The translations under genes and the position numbers were made by a program. A stretch of 64,000 nucleotides of DNA from a virus. Below the pieces are notes generated by a model. It was not told the DNA's origin and did not search any database. It was given only the letters and a program-made list of their open reading frames with translations. Positions within the stretch are counted from its first letter, which is position 1, and every line of letters starts with the position of its first letter. Below are positions 29,976 through 38,408 of this stretch, piece by piece. The stretch lies in IMG/VR virus record IMGVR_UViG_3300020220_004906, positions 1-64,000 of that record; one strand, given 5' to 3'.

Positions 29976-30199
29976 CAGTTATATTTCCTCCTGTTGTTTT
30001 CTTTTCTTATCAAACTACCCTTTTCCTTATCGATAAATTCTAACACATCCAAAGTCAATTTATAACCCTTGCTCTCCTGGGCGGGGTTGCTTACTTCGGG
30101 CAGTATCACCTGTCCTATTGAACCATCTTCTTTTATTACTATGATGCAATCTCCCACTGCCACATCTATGCTTTCATCGATGACAATTTTATCACTCAA
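29975..30199 (-). CDS. Hypothetical small protein with TTG start
   Basis: The 74-residue frame is chosen from TTG at 30199 because a strong GGGAGG lies 6 bases upstream. An ATG at 30238 would overlap the previous gene by 47 bases without a ribosome-binding site. The protein is strand-rich (DVAVGDCIIVIKEDG) with a charged C-terminus. There is no family. It is coupled to the mini DnaE gene. Confidence 0.6.
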   Translation of the reverse strand: MSDKIVIDESIDVAVGDCIIVIKEDGSIGQVILPEVSNPAQESKGYKLTLDVLEFIDKEKGSLIRKENNRRKYN

Positions 30200-30878
30200 T
30201 TTTGGCCTCCCGAGCTGTTTCCTGCACAAAGATCGCATCCGCAGGAGATGATTTAAATTTGTTTGACCAATACTCAGGGTTGATAAACCTTTGTATCATT
30301 TGTAATTGTTCATCCGAGAGAGTTTGTAGCATTTTTTTCCCAGCGCTGCAACCAAGTATCAACCACGGAGACAACTTGCCGTTTTGTATATGTTGCACAG
30401 CCCGCGGAGTGTTGACCAAACGGAAATAATCTGCCCATTGTACATGTTGTTCCTCTGCCCAATCCATCATGGTTTGTATTGATCTAGTAAGGGCTGCTTC
30501 CACTGGTTCTGACTTTAACATGTCTATGAGATATGCTTCATAGAGATCGTCTCTTGCCCAATGATCTAATTTTATTCTTGATTTGATTATGTAATCGATA
30601 TACTTTTCAGGATACAGGGGACTCACATGCATGATGTATCTGCCAAATTTCACAAAAGCATTGTAGTAGGCGCTCTTGCAAAAATCTTCATAGGATTTTG
30701 GTTTGCCATTGTTCTGATGTATCTCATAGAATCTCTGGAACACCATCAGAGCGTTCTGCACCCACTTCTCATTTTTTTGCAGATGTCGACGTTTGGGTTC
30801 ACACACATGCACCTGCAGAGTTCTCTCTTTCGTGAAACTCTTGCCGCAAAATGTACAGGTGTTAAGATTGCTTTCCAT
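30192..30878 (-). CDS. Zinc-finger protein of the replication block
   Basis: The 228 residues have an N-terminal C2HC-type finger, CTFCGKSFTKERTLQVHVC, at about 8-26. A helical body follows with no further motif. The finger implies nucleic-acid binding. Proteins of this layout sit beside clamp-loader and UvsW genes in marine T4-like phages, as far as I recall, but their role is not established. It overlaps both neighbours by 8-17 bases. Confidence 0.65.
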   Translation of the reverse strand: MESNLNTCTFCGKSFTKERTLQVHVCEPKRRHLQKNEKWVQNALMVFQRFYEIHQNNGKPKSYEDFCKSAYYNAFVKFGRYIMHVSPLYPEKYIDYIIKSRIKLDHWARDDLYEAYLIDMLKSEPVEAALTRSIQTMMDWAEEQHVQWADYFRLVNTPRAVQHIQNGKLSPWLILGCSAGKKMLQTLSDEQLQMIQRFINPEYWSNKFKSSPADAIFVQETAREAKIE

Positions 30879-31308
30879 GATCTTCTAGCAGTTGTTCTAG
30901 TTCGCCGTCGGTGATGATCTTATCCAGCGCTTCGAGGTCTAGCATTTTGGTGTTAGGATAGATGTCCATCAGAGTTTGTAGTGATTTATTTACATTCTTC
31001 TTCATGGGTTTGATCCATGGATGGAACTGTTGTTTCAGCCCCCCGCACATGGCAGTCAAAAGCCAACATAATTTTTTATGTTTGCCGCTCAATTCAAAAA
31101 GATTTTTATTAACACATTCGTTGATCATTTCCACGTAGTGCTCTTGATAAAATCTATCCCCGGACACTGCGGAGGCATACCTCATAGTCATGTAAGGACT
31201 GTATAATGATCTCTCATGTTCATCGATACGATCATAGTAATCCTTGTTACGAAAGTCTATGGCTTTCATGCTGTTTCTTAATTCAAAAAATTTTTTCTTT
31301 TCACTCAT
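30862..31308 (-). CDS. Hypothetical protein, possibly gp62-like clamp-loader small subunit
   Basis: The 148 residues appear helical. The pattern SPYMTMRYASAV, then MINECVNKNLFELSGKHKK, then HPWIKPMKK loosely recalls the small clamp-loader subunit of marine T4-like phages, where an aromatic-rich first half is followed by a basic FxxW-K segment. The likeness is weak, and no gp44 or gp45 gene is adjacent. It overlaps both neighbouring genes, so it belongs to the operon. Confidence 0.45.
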   Translation of the reverse strand: MSEKKKFFELRNSMKAIDFRNKDYYDRIDEHERSLYSPYMTMRYASAVSGDRFYQEHYVEMINECVNKNLFELSGKHKKLCWLLTAMCGGLKQQFHPWIKPMKKNVNKSLQTLMDIYPNTKMLDLEALDKIITDGELEQLLEDHGKQS

Positions 31309-31543
31309 CTTCGCTCCATGTTAGTGCAAATATTGATGCATGTTTAGGATTTTTAAAAGTGATCTCAATGTTCTTACCTCGCAACTGATAACCCTGTATG
31401 CTTAATTTTTTCTTTCGAGCATGATCTATTATCCAATCGATGTAGTGCCTGTTCATCAGCACGGGTGTTTCTCTGTCTTGGTCATCCGGAATCATCATCA
31501 CCGGAGCCTCCATGCTAACCACGTTGTCTCTTTTTTTTACCAT
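31301..31543 (-). CDS. Hypothetical small protein
   Basis: The 80 residues form a likely alpha/beta unit (MNRHYIDWIIDHARKKKL, then GKNIEITFKNP). It overlaps its neighbours by 7-8 bases on each side, which supports its reality. No family is recognised. Confidence 0.55.
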   Translation of the reverse strand: MVKKRDNVVSMEAPVMMIPDDQDRETPVLMNRHYIDWIIDHARKKKLSIQGYQLRGKNIEITFKNPKHASIFALTWSEDE

Positions 31544-32040
31544 ACCGATGCGTATTCTAAAAATTCTGATTGTCTGGATATATCCTTAACAAAATAAGCA
31601 CAGGGTGGATTATCCGCATCTGTTAAAGGAACCGCAAGTATCTGTCCTGATTTGATCTTGGGGAAATACCATTTAACTTCTTGATAAATGTCCACAATAT
31701 CAATTTCTGCAAATTCTGGCCTCGATCCAGTAATTGGATTGTATATAAATGCGGAAAATCCTCGATCATTGAGACTGGTTATCGGTAAGACATGTAATTC
31801 TCCCTGTTCTGCGTCTCCTATGATCATCTTCCAATCTAAAGGCATTTGTATTTTATATTTTCCTACCTGTAACACCGCCGCGGGAGCATTGAATGATTCC
31901 AAGAATATCAGAGGTATGAAGAAGTAATCTGGATCAGCAGGATTGGAATTGTCCAGAACCGCAAATCTCAATTTGTCATCCACATACTCGGGTATCTTTT
32001 CTAATACGTATGTTTTATTTTCCAGTGTAAGGATTTTCAT
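31537..32040 (-). CDS. Conserved hypothetical protein of marine T4-like phages
   Basis: This 167-residue strand-rich protein has the conserved-looking core LPITSLNDRGFSAFIYNPIT and VKWYFPKIKSGQILAVPL. I recall such proteins as uncharacterised members of marine T4-like phage genomes. The start overlaps UvsW by 26 bases. No catalytic motif is evident. Confidence 0.6.
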   Translation of the reverse strand: MKILTLENKTYVLEKIPEYVDDKLRFAVLDNSNPADPDYFFIPLIFLESFNAPAAVLQVGKYKIQMPLDWKMIIGDAEQGELHVLPITSLNDRGFSAFIYNPITGSRPEFAEIDIVDIYQEVKWYFPKIKSGQILAVPLTDADNPPCAYFVKDISRQSEFLEYASVW

Positions 32041-33484
32041 AATCTATCTTTTCTATATTATACGGGTAATTGGCCTCTTTGTAAAACTTTTTCCTTTGCC
32101 CAAGATGTCTTTTTGCAAATTTGCAACTGGAAGTGATATCCCATATGTTCACATGATCCTTATCCTCTGCTTTTCTTATACCCCTACCAATGCTTTGTAT
32201 TACACGCACGAAACTTTTACCAGGCTCTATTAATACCAAATTAAAGATCCTGGGTATGTTTATGCCCACGGAGGCCACGCCATAGGTAGCGATAATGACC
32301 TTGCGTTGCGAGATTGAGACTTCGTCGTAGTGTTCCTTTCGCTCCATATTCTTTGTGGAACCAGATATAAACACGCTGTCTGGTATCTTGCTTTCTAACA
32401 ACTCACCAGCAGATATCCTGTCCACAAGGATCATCGTGTTGCCTGTAGTTGAAATATTTTCTATAGTTTTTGCAATCCACGACATCCGAGTTTCATCAGT
32501 GGTTAGCCATTTCAATTCTTCTTGATAATTTTTGAATTCTGGATGATCCTGAGTCTGCAACACATTGACGTGGCATAGCGCCAGCACGCCTTTGTCTTGT
32601 AATTCTTTGGCTGCTATCTTATGGGCTACATCACCTATGCTGCATCTCAATCCATAAAATTCATAGTCCGCCTTGGGCACTGTGCCCGTGAGTCCCCAAC
32701 GTATACCACACTTAGCAAAAGGTCCTGTCAGCATTCTTTTCAACACATCTGCCTTGGCCATGTGAACTTCGTCCACTATTACGGTGTTGATATTATCTAT
32801 TGCTTCTAGGAATGCGGTGGTTTCATCATCGCGGCTTTTCTTCTCTAAAACGTTCAGTGATTGCCAAGTTGCGATCGTATTCTGCCTTCCTAATTCTTTC
32901 CTGTCGCCGTAATACACCCCAACATCTAGATTGCACGCTAAAAAATCATCCTCAGTCTGTGTGACTAGACTTTTGTTGGGAACGATTGTGAGAGTTCTCC
33001 CATAGTTCTCAACCAGTTTGCACAGAGCTGCCGTGATGATGGTCTTACCCGCTCCGGTGGCGATCTCCTGTATACATTGAGGATTCTTAAGGAACTTGTT
33101 TATGGTTTCCACCTGATAGTCCCTCAACACTATTGATTGCCCCGCACAGGGATGATTCTTTGGCCATTTGATATCGGATAGATAGTTTTGATCTATCAAT
33201 TTAAATTCAAAGTTGTGTGGGGTTCTTTGATCTTCCAATTCCACATACACACCGGCACCTTCCAATACTGGCAATATCTCTCCCACCAATGCTAGATAGG
33301 TATTGCCGCCCAATCCAAAGAAACTTACCTTGCCATCCCATCTGCCCAGTTTCACTGCAGGTAGATGTCGAGCATATGGTATCTCAAATTTGAATTTGTT
33401 GCTGAGATGCTTTCTATGTTCTAGAGAAAGATTTTCAAATTTGACATTTACCTCGTCTCGAATTATCAGTTTGCATGAGCTCAT
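32015..33484 (-). CDS. uvsW: UvsW-type superfamily 2 helicase
   Basis: The 489 residues include Walker A EIATGAGKTIIT near 140, the DEVH box (VIVDEVHMAKAD) near 235, motif III LTGT, and the C-terminal motifs SVGINIPRI and VIQSIGRGIRK, all of SF2. The N-terminal 100 residues match the small UvsW DNA-binding domain. It drives branch migration and converts R-loops and stalled forks so that recombination-dependent replication can proceed. Its ATG overlaps the upstream stop by four bases. Confidence 0.93.
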   Translation of the reverse strand: MSSCKLIIRDEVNVKFENLSLEHRKHLSNKFKFEIPYARHLPAVKLGRWDGKVSFFGLGGNTYLALVGEILPVLEGAGVYVELEDQRTPHNFEFKLIDQNYLSDIKWPKNHPCAGQSIVLRDYQVETINKFLKNPQCIQEIATGAGKTIITAALCKLVENYGRTLTIVPNKSLVTQTEDDFLACNLDVGVYYGDRKELGRQNTIATWQSLNVLEKKSRDDETTAFLEAIDNINTVIVDEVHMAKADVLKRMLTGPFAKCGIRWGLTGTVPKADYEFYGLRCSIGDVAHKIAAKELQDKGVLALCHVNVLQTQDHPEFKNYQEELKWLTTDETRMSWIAKTIENISTTGNTMILVDRISAGELLESKIPDSVFISGSTKNMERKEHYDEVSISQRKVIIATYGVASVGINIPRIFNLVLIEPGKSFVRVIQSIGRGIRKAEDKDHVNIWDITSSCKFAKRHLGQRKKFYKEANYPYNIEKIDYENPYTGK

Positions 33485-34815
33485 ACAGATTGTATTTTGT
33501 CAGATGGTTTCTGACTCATATAATACAATCTTTTCGGCAAATTTTCAACCAGCTTGTCCAGAGTGTTGGTGCTCATGGCCCACATGGGAGTGTCCTGCAG
33601 CATGAATGCTATCTTGGGTTTGATTCCAGATCTCAATAGTGCTCTTGGTATTTTATTTCTAACAAATATGATTTTGGTCCGCGGGGAGATCCTTTTATTG
33701 CTGACGCTCAATGCATGCAAGGTTTTCCATTGATCATATATTAGCTTACGCTCTTCCATGGATGTTTCTGCTCCATAGATAAAATCCGCGTTAGGAAACT
33801 GGTCGACCTCTGGATCTGGATCCAGAGACATGGGTTGATTGAGCTCGAAACCAAACGTTATCTCGTCCTTGGCAATACCCGCTGACTCAAATTCCTGCAG
33901 CCACTGGTACACTGGCGTTATTTCATTCTTCACATCAAGTTCTCCGCTGAACGGACAGATTGCTGGAAGATCTCCTAACTCGATGATGGCTTGTAGTAAG
34001 GTTTTTTTATCATAAACTTTTCTGTCCACAAACAAATTAGTATCAGATGCATAGGCTATTTTTTCTGCTAGGCTTTTTGCAGGTGCAGAATTATTTCTTG
34101 TGCAAGAAACACGGATATGTTTCAATTGATCTCGCTGTTGAAGATACGACAGCGATTGGCAGTTTTGTTGCCAATAATCTGCAAGTGAGTTGGGAGCATT
34201 GATCAGTTTTATCGAGTCATACTCGATGTCAACAATGATAGGTAGATACTTTTTCTTTTCTTGTTTTATTTCTTCATAGTCAGTTAAAATTTTAAGGTTC
34301 AATATCTTGAAATCATATCTCACCGCTATCAGCGTGACATAGTAGGCCACAGTGTCGGTGTAATTCATTGTCCATTTTTTTGTCTCCCCATCATACAACA
34401 TAGGAACTAATTCTTGTGTCTTCTTTTTCAGACATCTTATCAATGCAATTAATTTCTCGTTGTAAGGAAATCTTATTTCTATAACTTCTCTGCCGTCTTC
34501 CGCATGCAATATGTCTATACTTTTTTCAAAATTTATTATCCTGAAGGGCTGGTCGTATCTTGGATTTTTAATAAGCTCGTCAACATCGAAATCAAATTTT
34601 TCTAACAGAGTTTTATATCTCTTTAAGAACAGCATGGCCAGTGTACCCTGCTTCTCTGTCCAGGCGTATGGAGCGTCAGCCAGACTTTGAATGGTTTTGA
34701 AATCTTTGTCATGCACACCAGAACTTTGCCATGCTCCTCCTGTATTGTAAGCCAGTATTCTTATAGCGGCTTCCATGGATTCCAGCTGGCGTCGTGTTGT
34801 GTTTGTGTTTGACAT
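33481..34815 (-). CDS. Conserved protein with HARP-like region, coupled to uvsW
   Basis: The protein has 444 residues from the ATG at 34815, directly behind a sigma-70 promoter. The region IEIRFPYNEKLIALIRCLKKK ... YDGETKKWTMNYTD (about 110-150) resembles the HARP domain of SMARCAL1-type annealing helicases, which binds forked DNA. The C-terminal 150 residues (KIIFVRNKIPRALLRSGIKPK, quoted in part) lack Walker motifs. It is coupled to UvsW by ATGA. It may supply fork-binding to UvsW, although a different structural role is possible. Confidence 0.6.
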   Translation of the reverse strand: MSNTNTTRRQLESMEAAIRILAYNTGGAWQSSGVHDKDFKTIQSLADAPYAWTEKQGTLAMLFLKRYKTLLEKFDFDVDELIKNPRYDQPFRIINFEKSIDILHAEDGREVIEIRFPYNEKLIALIRCLKKKTQELVPMLYDGETKKWTMNYTDTVAYYVTLIAVRYDFKILNLKILTDYEEIKQEKKKYLPIIVDIEYDSIKLINAPNSLADYWQQNCQSLSYLQQRDQLKHIRVSCTRNNSAPAKSLAEKIAYASDTNLFVDRKVYDKKTLLQAIIELGDLPAICPFSGELDVKNEITPVYQWLQEFESAGIAKDEITFGFELNQPMSLDPDPEVDQFPNADFIYGAETSMEERKLIYDQWKTLHALSVSNKRISPRTKIIFVRNKIPRALLRSGIKPKIAFMLQDTPMWAMSTNTLDKLVENLPKRLYYMSQKPSDKIQSV

Positions 34816-34828
34816 TTTTGGATAATTA

Positions 34829-34856
34829 AGTATAACATATAAGGTAATAAAGTCAA
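34829..34856 (-). promoter_or_regulatory. Sigma-70-type promoter of the replication block
   Basis: On the minus strand TTGACT, a 16-base spacer and TATACT are followed within about 14 bases by the ATG at 34815. This is the likely early promoter for the UvsW operon. Confidence 0.65.
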
Positions 34857-34870
34857 TTGATCTGCCAATT

Positions 34871-35275
34871 ATGAGAAGAAAAAAAGCATTGAAATTGAGG
34901 CACAAGATAGTGAAAGAGACCCTTGATCACAAAGGACCGTATCTTACGAATAGACGTGCCATACATCGCTGGTTTCGTTACATCAATCGAGCAGTCTTTA
35001 ACAACCAGTTACCCAATTTCGACAAGATCATAATCAAGAAATGGTTGAAACAGGCCATGGGGCAGGTGTGCGCCTATCCAGATAAAAATCCTACAAGATT
35101 TGAATTAGAGATGGTACGCAAGTATCAGACAAAGAAAGATTTTATAGAAACACTTGCACACGAGATGATACATCTATACCAATTTGCATTGAAGAAGGAC
35201 ACCGGAAATCACAACAGCATTTTCTACAGCTTCCGTCCTAGATTTAAATTTATCGGCTTAGGACTTTCTCTGTAA
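34871..35275 (+). CDS. SprT-like zinc metalloprotease
   Basis: The protein has 134 residues. The SprT signature includes the HExxH zinc site in TLAHEMIHLYQ near residues 95-104, and an upstream segment (FRYINRAVFNNQLPNF) typical of the family. It lacks the C-terminal zinc ribbon of Spartan/SprT, so it is a minimal protease domain. Relatives cut proteins crosslinked to DNA. It is divergent from the replication block and convergent with the glycan genes. Confidence 0.8.
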   Translation: MRRKKALKLRHKIVKETLDHKGPYLTNRRAIHRWFRYINRAVFNNQLPNFDKIIIKKWLKQAMGQVCAYPDKNPTRFELEMVRKYQTKKDFIETLAHEMIHLYQFALKKDTGNHNSIFYSFRPRFKFIGLGLSL

Positions 35276-36002
35276 ATTCAGCGTAGGTCATAAGTTTTGT
35301 ATTCTTTAAGTCGATACCTGTTTGTAAATGATGCAATGGTTCTGTTGGATTATCGTGTACCACAGTAAATTGACAATATGGTCTCTGTTTAATACAAATT
35401 CTAAATTGAGTCAGCCATCCCTCATGCAAAGTGTCGCTGTCGCGAGGACCATAGTGTTCCGTGTTTTGATAGATGTTGTTCAATTGCCCCTTGCCATATT
35501 CTTTGAAATCAAATCCTATCAAATATATATTTTTATGTCCATGCACACAGGCTGTCCAGATGGCGGCGGAACCAGATACCCAATGAGGATTATTTGGAAT
35601 CAAGTTTAGTTTCTTTTTACTTTTAGTGTATTCTAAAGCCGGAGCATAACACACGCATTTTTCATAAATTTTTTCATCTACTATGGTTTGGGAAATAAAT
35701 CTATCCACCATGAATAGATAATCGGGAATAAAATCTCTGTAGAGAGCATTACATCCATATATTTGGCCAGAATCTCTGAGAAGATTGAGATCGAATCCTT
35801 TTCTGGAGGGGCCGTTGCCGATAATGTAGGCATTGCCTCGAGGCCGTGCCTTAACTACATCCTCAACATATTCCGTTTCGTGGGTTTTCTTGCCCCCTTT
35901 GATTGACACTTTGGTTATGATAGTTTCGCCTTTGTAAGGGGTCCACTCGATAGCAGTCACGGTGTGTAAGTCTTTGTGTCGTATGATTGATTGAACAGGC
36001 AT
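35250..36002 (-). CDS. DUF115/GT29-like Rossmann glycosyltransferase-type protein
   Basis: The protein has 250 residues. IIGNGPSRKGFDLNLL, PDYLFMVDRF and GSAAIWTACVHGHKNIYLIGFDF are the conserved blocks of DUF115 / sialyltransferase-like domains. They bind a nucleotide sugar or nucleotide and occur in motility accessory and glycan genes. It is co-directional with three glycan genes upstream, adjoining the next without a gap. Acceptor and donor are unknown. Confidence 0.7.
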   Translation of the reverse strand: MPVQSIIRHKDLHTVTAIEWTPYKGETIITKVSIKGGKKTHETEYVEDVVKARPRGNAYIIGNGPSRKGFDLNLLRDSGQIYGCNALYRDFIPDYLFMVDRFISQTIVDEKIYEKCVCYAPALEYTKSKKKLNLIPNNPHWVSGSAAIWTACVHGHKNIYLIGFDFKEYGKGQLNNIYQNTEHYGPRDSDTLHEGWLTQFRICIKQRPYCQFTVVHDNPTEPLHHLQTGIDLKNTKLMTYAEFTEKVLSR

Positions 36003-36875
36003 CTATTTTATGTATCTTTCTGCAAGTCTCTGCCGTATTCTAGACCATGGCAATCCATCTCTGATTTCCTGTACTGTCCATTCCGTATAAGAAAGTTTGT
36101 GCGCCCAACCTAGTCTATTAGGCATTGCCGGTTTTTCTAAATCAAAAAGATTTGCATTGCCCACTTCATAACACAAACTTGATTCACTCACAAAAACTGG
36201 TATACCATTAATTACAGATTCTATGGCTGGATTGCTGGAATGATTCACAACCGCCCAAGTCGATTTGAGTGTTTTTTTAAAATCAGTATCATCATATGTG
36301 GTCCAATCCCTTTCAGGTTTTTTAATTTTCACGTTAATATATTTTTTCCCGTCAAAATCAAAGCTGTTTCTAGGATGTGGTCTAACCAGTATGGGTTTTT
36401 GACTGTATTTTCTGATTTCTTTTATCTGCTGTTCTATCCAGTGAGACATACGTGGATTTTTTTGCCATTGCTGACTAGTGTCGTGTTGTCCGCATATTAC
36501 TATTACATTTCCTGTTTGCTTCCACGGTTTCATTTCTATATTGAATAGTGGCCATCTTTTGTTATCAAATATCTGATTCGCAAAATCAGCATCTCTGTTG
36601 ATACCATTGATGCCCATCTTCCAAGTCGTGTTTCTCTTTAGGCCGCCCACCTCCATTACTACCACTGGTTTATTTTTTGCTTTGTATTTTTCCCATATTT
36701 GTCTATTGCTGGCCATCCTTCCTAACCATAACACAGACCAAATCACAGCAACGTCACAATCTCTATCTTCATTGATGTATATGTTTTCTCCTTTTGCTCT
36801 GAGGTGTTCTATTAGCGCGGCGAACACGGGTTTACTGTTGAGACTGCCATTGTCTGGAAATAATGCTATTTTCAT
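36003..36875 (-). CDS. Capsule-synthesis-like GT-B protein (paralogue 1)
   Basis: The protein has 290 residues from the ATG at 36875, which overlaps the preceding stop. The C-terminal half carries ILVRPHPRN and VNHSSNPAIESVINGIPVFV, the conserved blocks of KpsS/KpsC-like and CDP-glycerol-transferase-like GT-B enzymes. It ends with SYTEWTVQEIRDGLPW, shared with three paralogues in this window (40126, 41099, 43687). Family members transfer Kdo or polyol-phosphate units onto capsule or wall polymers. Confidence 0.7.
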   Translation of the reverse strand: MKIALFPDNGSLNSKPVFAALIEHLRAKGENIYINEDRDCDVAVIWSVLWLGRMASNRQIWEKYKAKNKPVVVMEVGGLKRNTTWKMGINGINRDADFANQIFDNKRWPLFNIEMKPWKQTGNVIVICGQHDTSQQWQKNPRMSHWIEQQIKEIRKYSQKPILVRPHPRNSFDFDGKKYINVKIKKPERDWTTYDDTDFKKTLKSTWAVVNHSSNPAIESVINGIPVFVSESSLCYEVGNANLFDLEKPAMPNRLGWAHKLSYTEWTVQEIRDGLPWSRIRQRLAERYIK

Positions 36876-37780
36876 TTTAATGACGTTGGTACTTTCTTCC
36901 AATAATCTATTTCCCACACATTTGCAGGAGCATTCTTCATTGGTGGTCTTAAATCATTTTTAGAGCTGCTGCCTAATTTTTTTCTCTTGCCTTTCATGTG
37001 ATCCATGTATAATCCCAATTCGCTGTTCACGAACACGTGATGTCCCTTGACATTTTTATCATAGCCTATGTCATTTACTTCTATATTATATTTTTTTTGG
37101 AAATATTTTACAAGATGCCAAAATAAAAAACTATCATGCCATTCTAATAATTTGAAAACTTCATCTGTGATAAACAAATTTTCCCATTCTTTGGCAAATT
37201 CTTGTACATGGGCGTGCCTTAGATTGTAGCCAACGAAACCGCACTCTGGATATTTGCCCCCATCATTTAGAGAAAATCTTTCTCTGCCGAGATATGTAAC
37301 CATAGTATTGCTGGGTAAAAGTTTCATTAGAAACTCTAATGGCATGGATCTAAAAGTAAATGTGTCAGCATCGATCCATATTACATAATCATATTGTCTG
37401 GAATTACGTATGGCATTGATCACGCAGAAAACTTTATTACTGAATCTCACAGCGTCCCAAAGAAAGGAACCCTTATTTTTGTCCAATCCCCCCTTTTGTT
37501 GCAGACAAGCGGGCCTCCTGACTCCTCCCGGTATCTCCTGTAGCTCACCACAAGCCACTGGATCGTTCCTGTGTCGATTTTTAAATTTCAACAACTCCGG
37601 TTCGGCAGCGTTGAGATCAATCCATGTGATCCTGGGATGGTCGTACTTGGGTTTGGGCTCTTCGAGATAGACCACAAGGTCAACTTCTGCAGGCCATTGT
37701 TCGGCAATGCTCTTGATACCTCTGCCGGAATAGAGATCCCATGTGCCTGGTTTGTAAGAAGTGATTACTTTGATTTTCAT
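36872..37780 (-). CDS. GT-A type glycosyltransferase
   Basis: The protein has 302 residues from the ATG at 37780. The metal/nucleotide site is WIDADTF (DxD) near residue 135, with a downstream ECGFVGYN and a LEWHDSFLFWHLV helix. This matches GT-A enzymes with retaining or inverting chemistry that I cannot decide. Residues 60-110 contain an odd Cys/Gly-rich insert. It shares a divergent promoter region with the methyltransferase at 37809. Confidence 0.7.
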   Translation of the reverse strand: MKIKVITSYKPGTWDLYSGRGIKSIAEQWPAEVDLVVYLEEPKPKYDHPRITWIDLNAAEPELLKFKNRHRNDPVACGELQEIPGGVRRPACLQQKGGLDKNKGSFLWDAVRFSNKVFCVINAIRNSRQYDYVIWIDADTFTFRSMPLEFLMKLLPSNTMVTYLGRERFSLNDGGKYPECGFVGYNLRHAHVQEFAKEWENLFITDEVFKLLEWHDSFLFWHLVKYFQKKYNIEVNDIGYDKNVKGHHVFVNSELGLYMDHMKGKRKKLGSSSKNDLRPPMKNAPANVWEIDYWKKVPTSLK

Positions 37781-37800
37781 GTTAAATATATTATATTTAA
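37781..37800. promoter_or_regulatory. Divergent pair of TTAAATA elements
   Basis: GTTAAATA on the plus strand (37781-37788) faces TTAAATA on the minus strand (37794-37800), between divergent starts at 37780 and 37809. The two could be back-to-back late promoters. Confidence 0.45.
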
Positions 37801-37808
37801 TTGATACC

Positions 37809-38408
37809 ATGTCACAAAAAATTATTTACAATTTAACCTATATGCCTCCTGGACACACAGGACATCTATGCCCAACCGAGCATGTGGTCAATGCATGGAA
37901 ACATTTTTACAATTCATTTCCATTTACCAACGTATTGGAATTTGGATTCAATACCGGTTGGAGCAGTGCCTTGTTGATGACTATGTTTCCATCAGTAAAG
38001 ATCACCAGCATCGAGATAATAGAAATAGACAGCTCCAGGAAGGGTGCGGAAATCCTCAAAGAAAAATTTCCCGGCAGGCATGAAATAGTGTGGGGTGACA
38101 GTCAGAAAGTGGCTATGGAGGTCATGCTAGGCAGCAGGTCGTTGCCGATATCAGGGTATGACTTGGCATTCATCGACGGGGGACATTGGCCAGAGATAGT
38201 GCAGAGGGATATAGAGCTGTCCCTGCATCTCGGCATAAAGAATTTCGTATTCGATGATGGAAACCATCCCCATATCAAACCCGGCATAGAAAAATTTAAA
38301 AATCTTAAATTCGTTCAAAAGCGAACATACTTTGATACGAGGTACAAAGCCAATTACTATAAATTTAAAACGAGAGAAATTGATCTATGCCATTATCAAG
38401 TACATTGA
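37809..38408 (+). CDS. SAM-dependent methyltransferase (class I)
   Basis: The protein has 199 residues. Motif I is VLEFGFNTGWSSALL with the GxG-like turn, the acidic loop is TSIEIIEID, and the late motif DLAFIDGGHWPEIVQRDIE fits Methyltransf_24-type enzymes used in sugar or peptide decoration. The C-terminus is convergent with asparagine synthetase, ending next to it. The substrate is probably a glycan unit, given the neighbours. Confidence 0.8.
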   Translation: MSQKIIYNLTYMPPGHTGHLCPTEHVVNAWKHFYNSFPFTNVLEFGFNTGWSSALLMTMFPSVKITSIEIIEIDSSRKGAEILKEKFPGRHEIVWGDSQKVAMEVMLGSRSLPISGYDLAFIDGGHWPEIVQRDIELSLHLGIKNFVFDDGNHPHIKPGIEKFKNLKFVQKRTYFDTRYKANYYKFKTREIDLCHYQVH

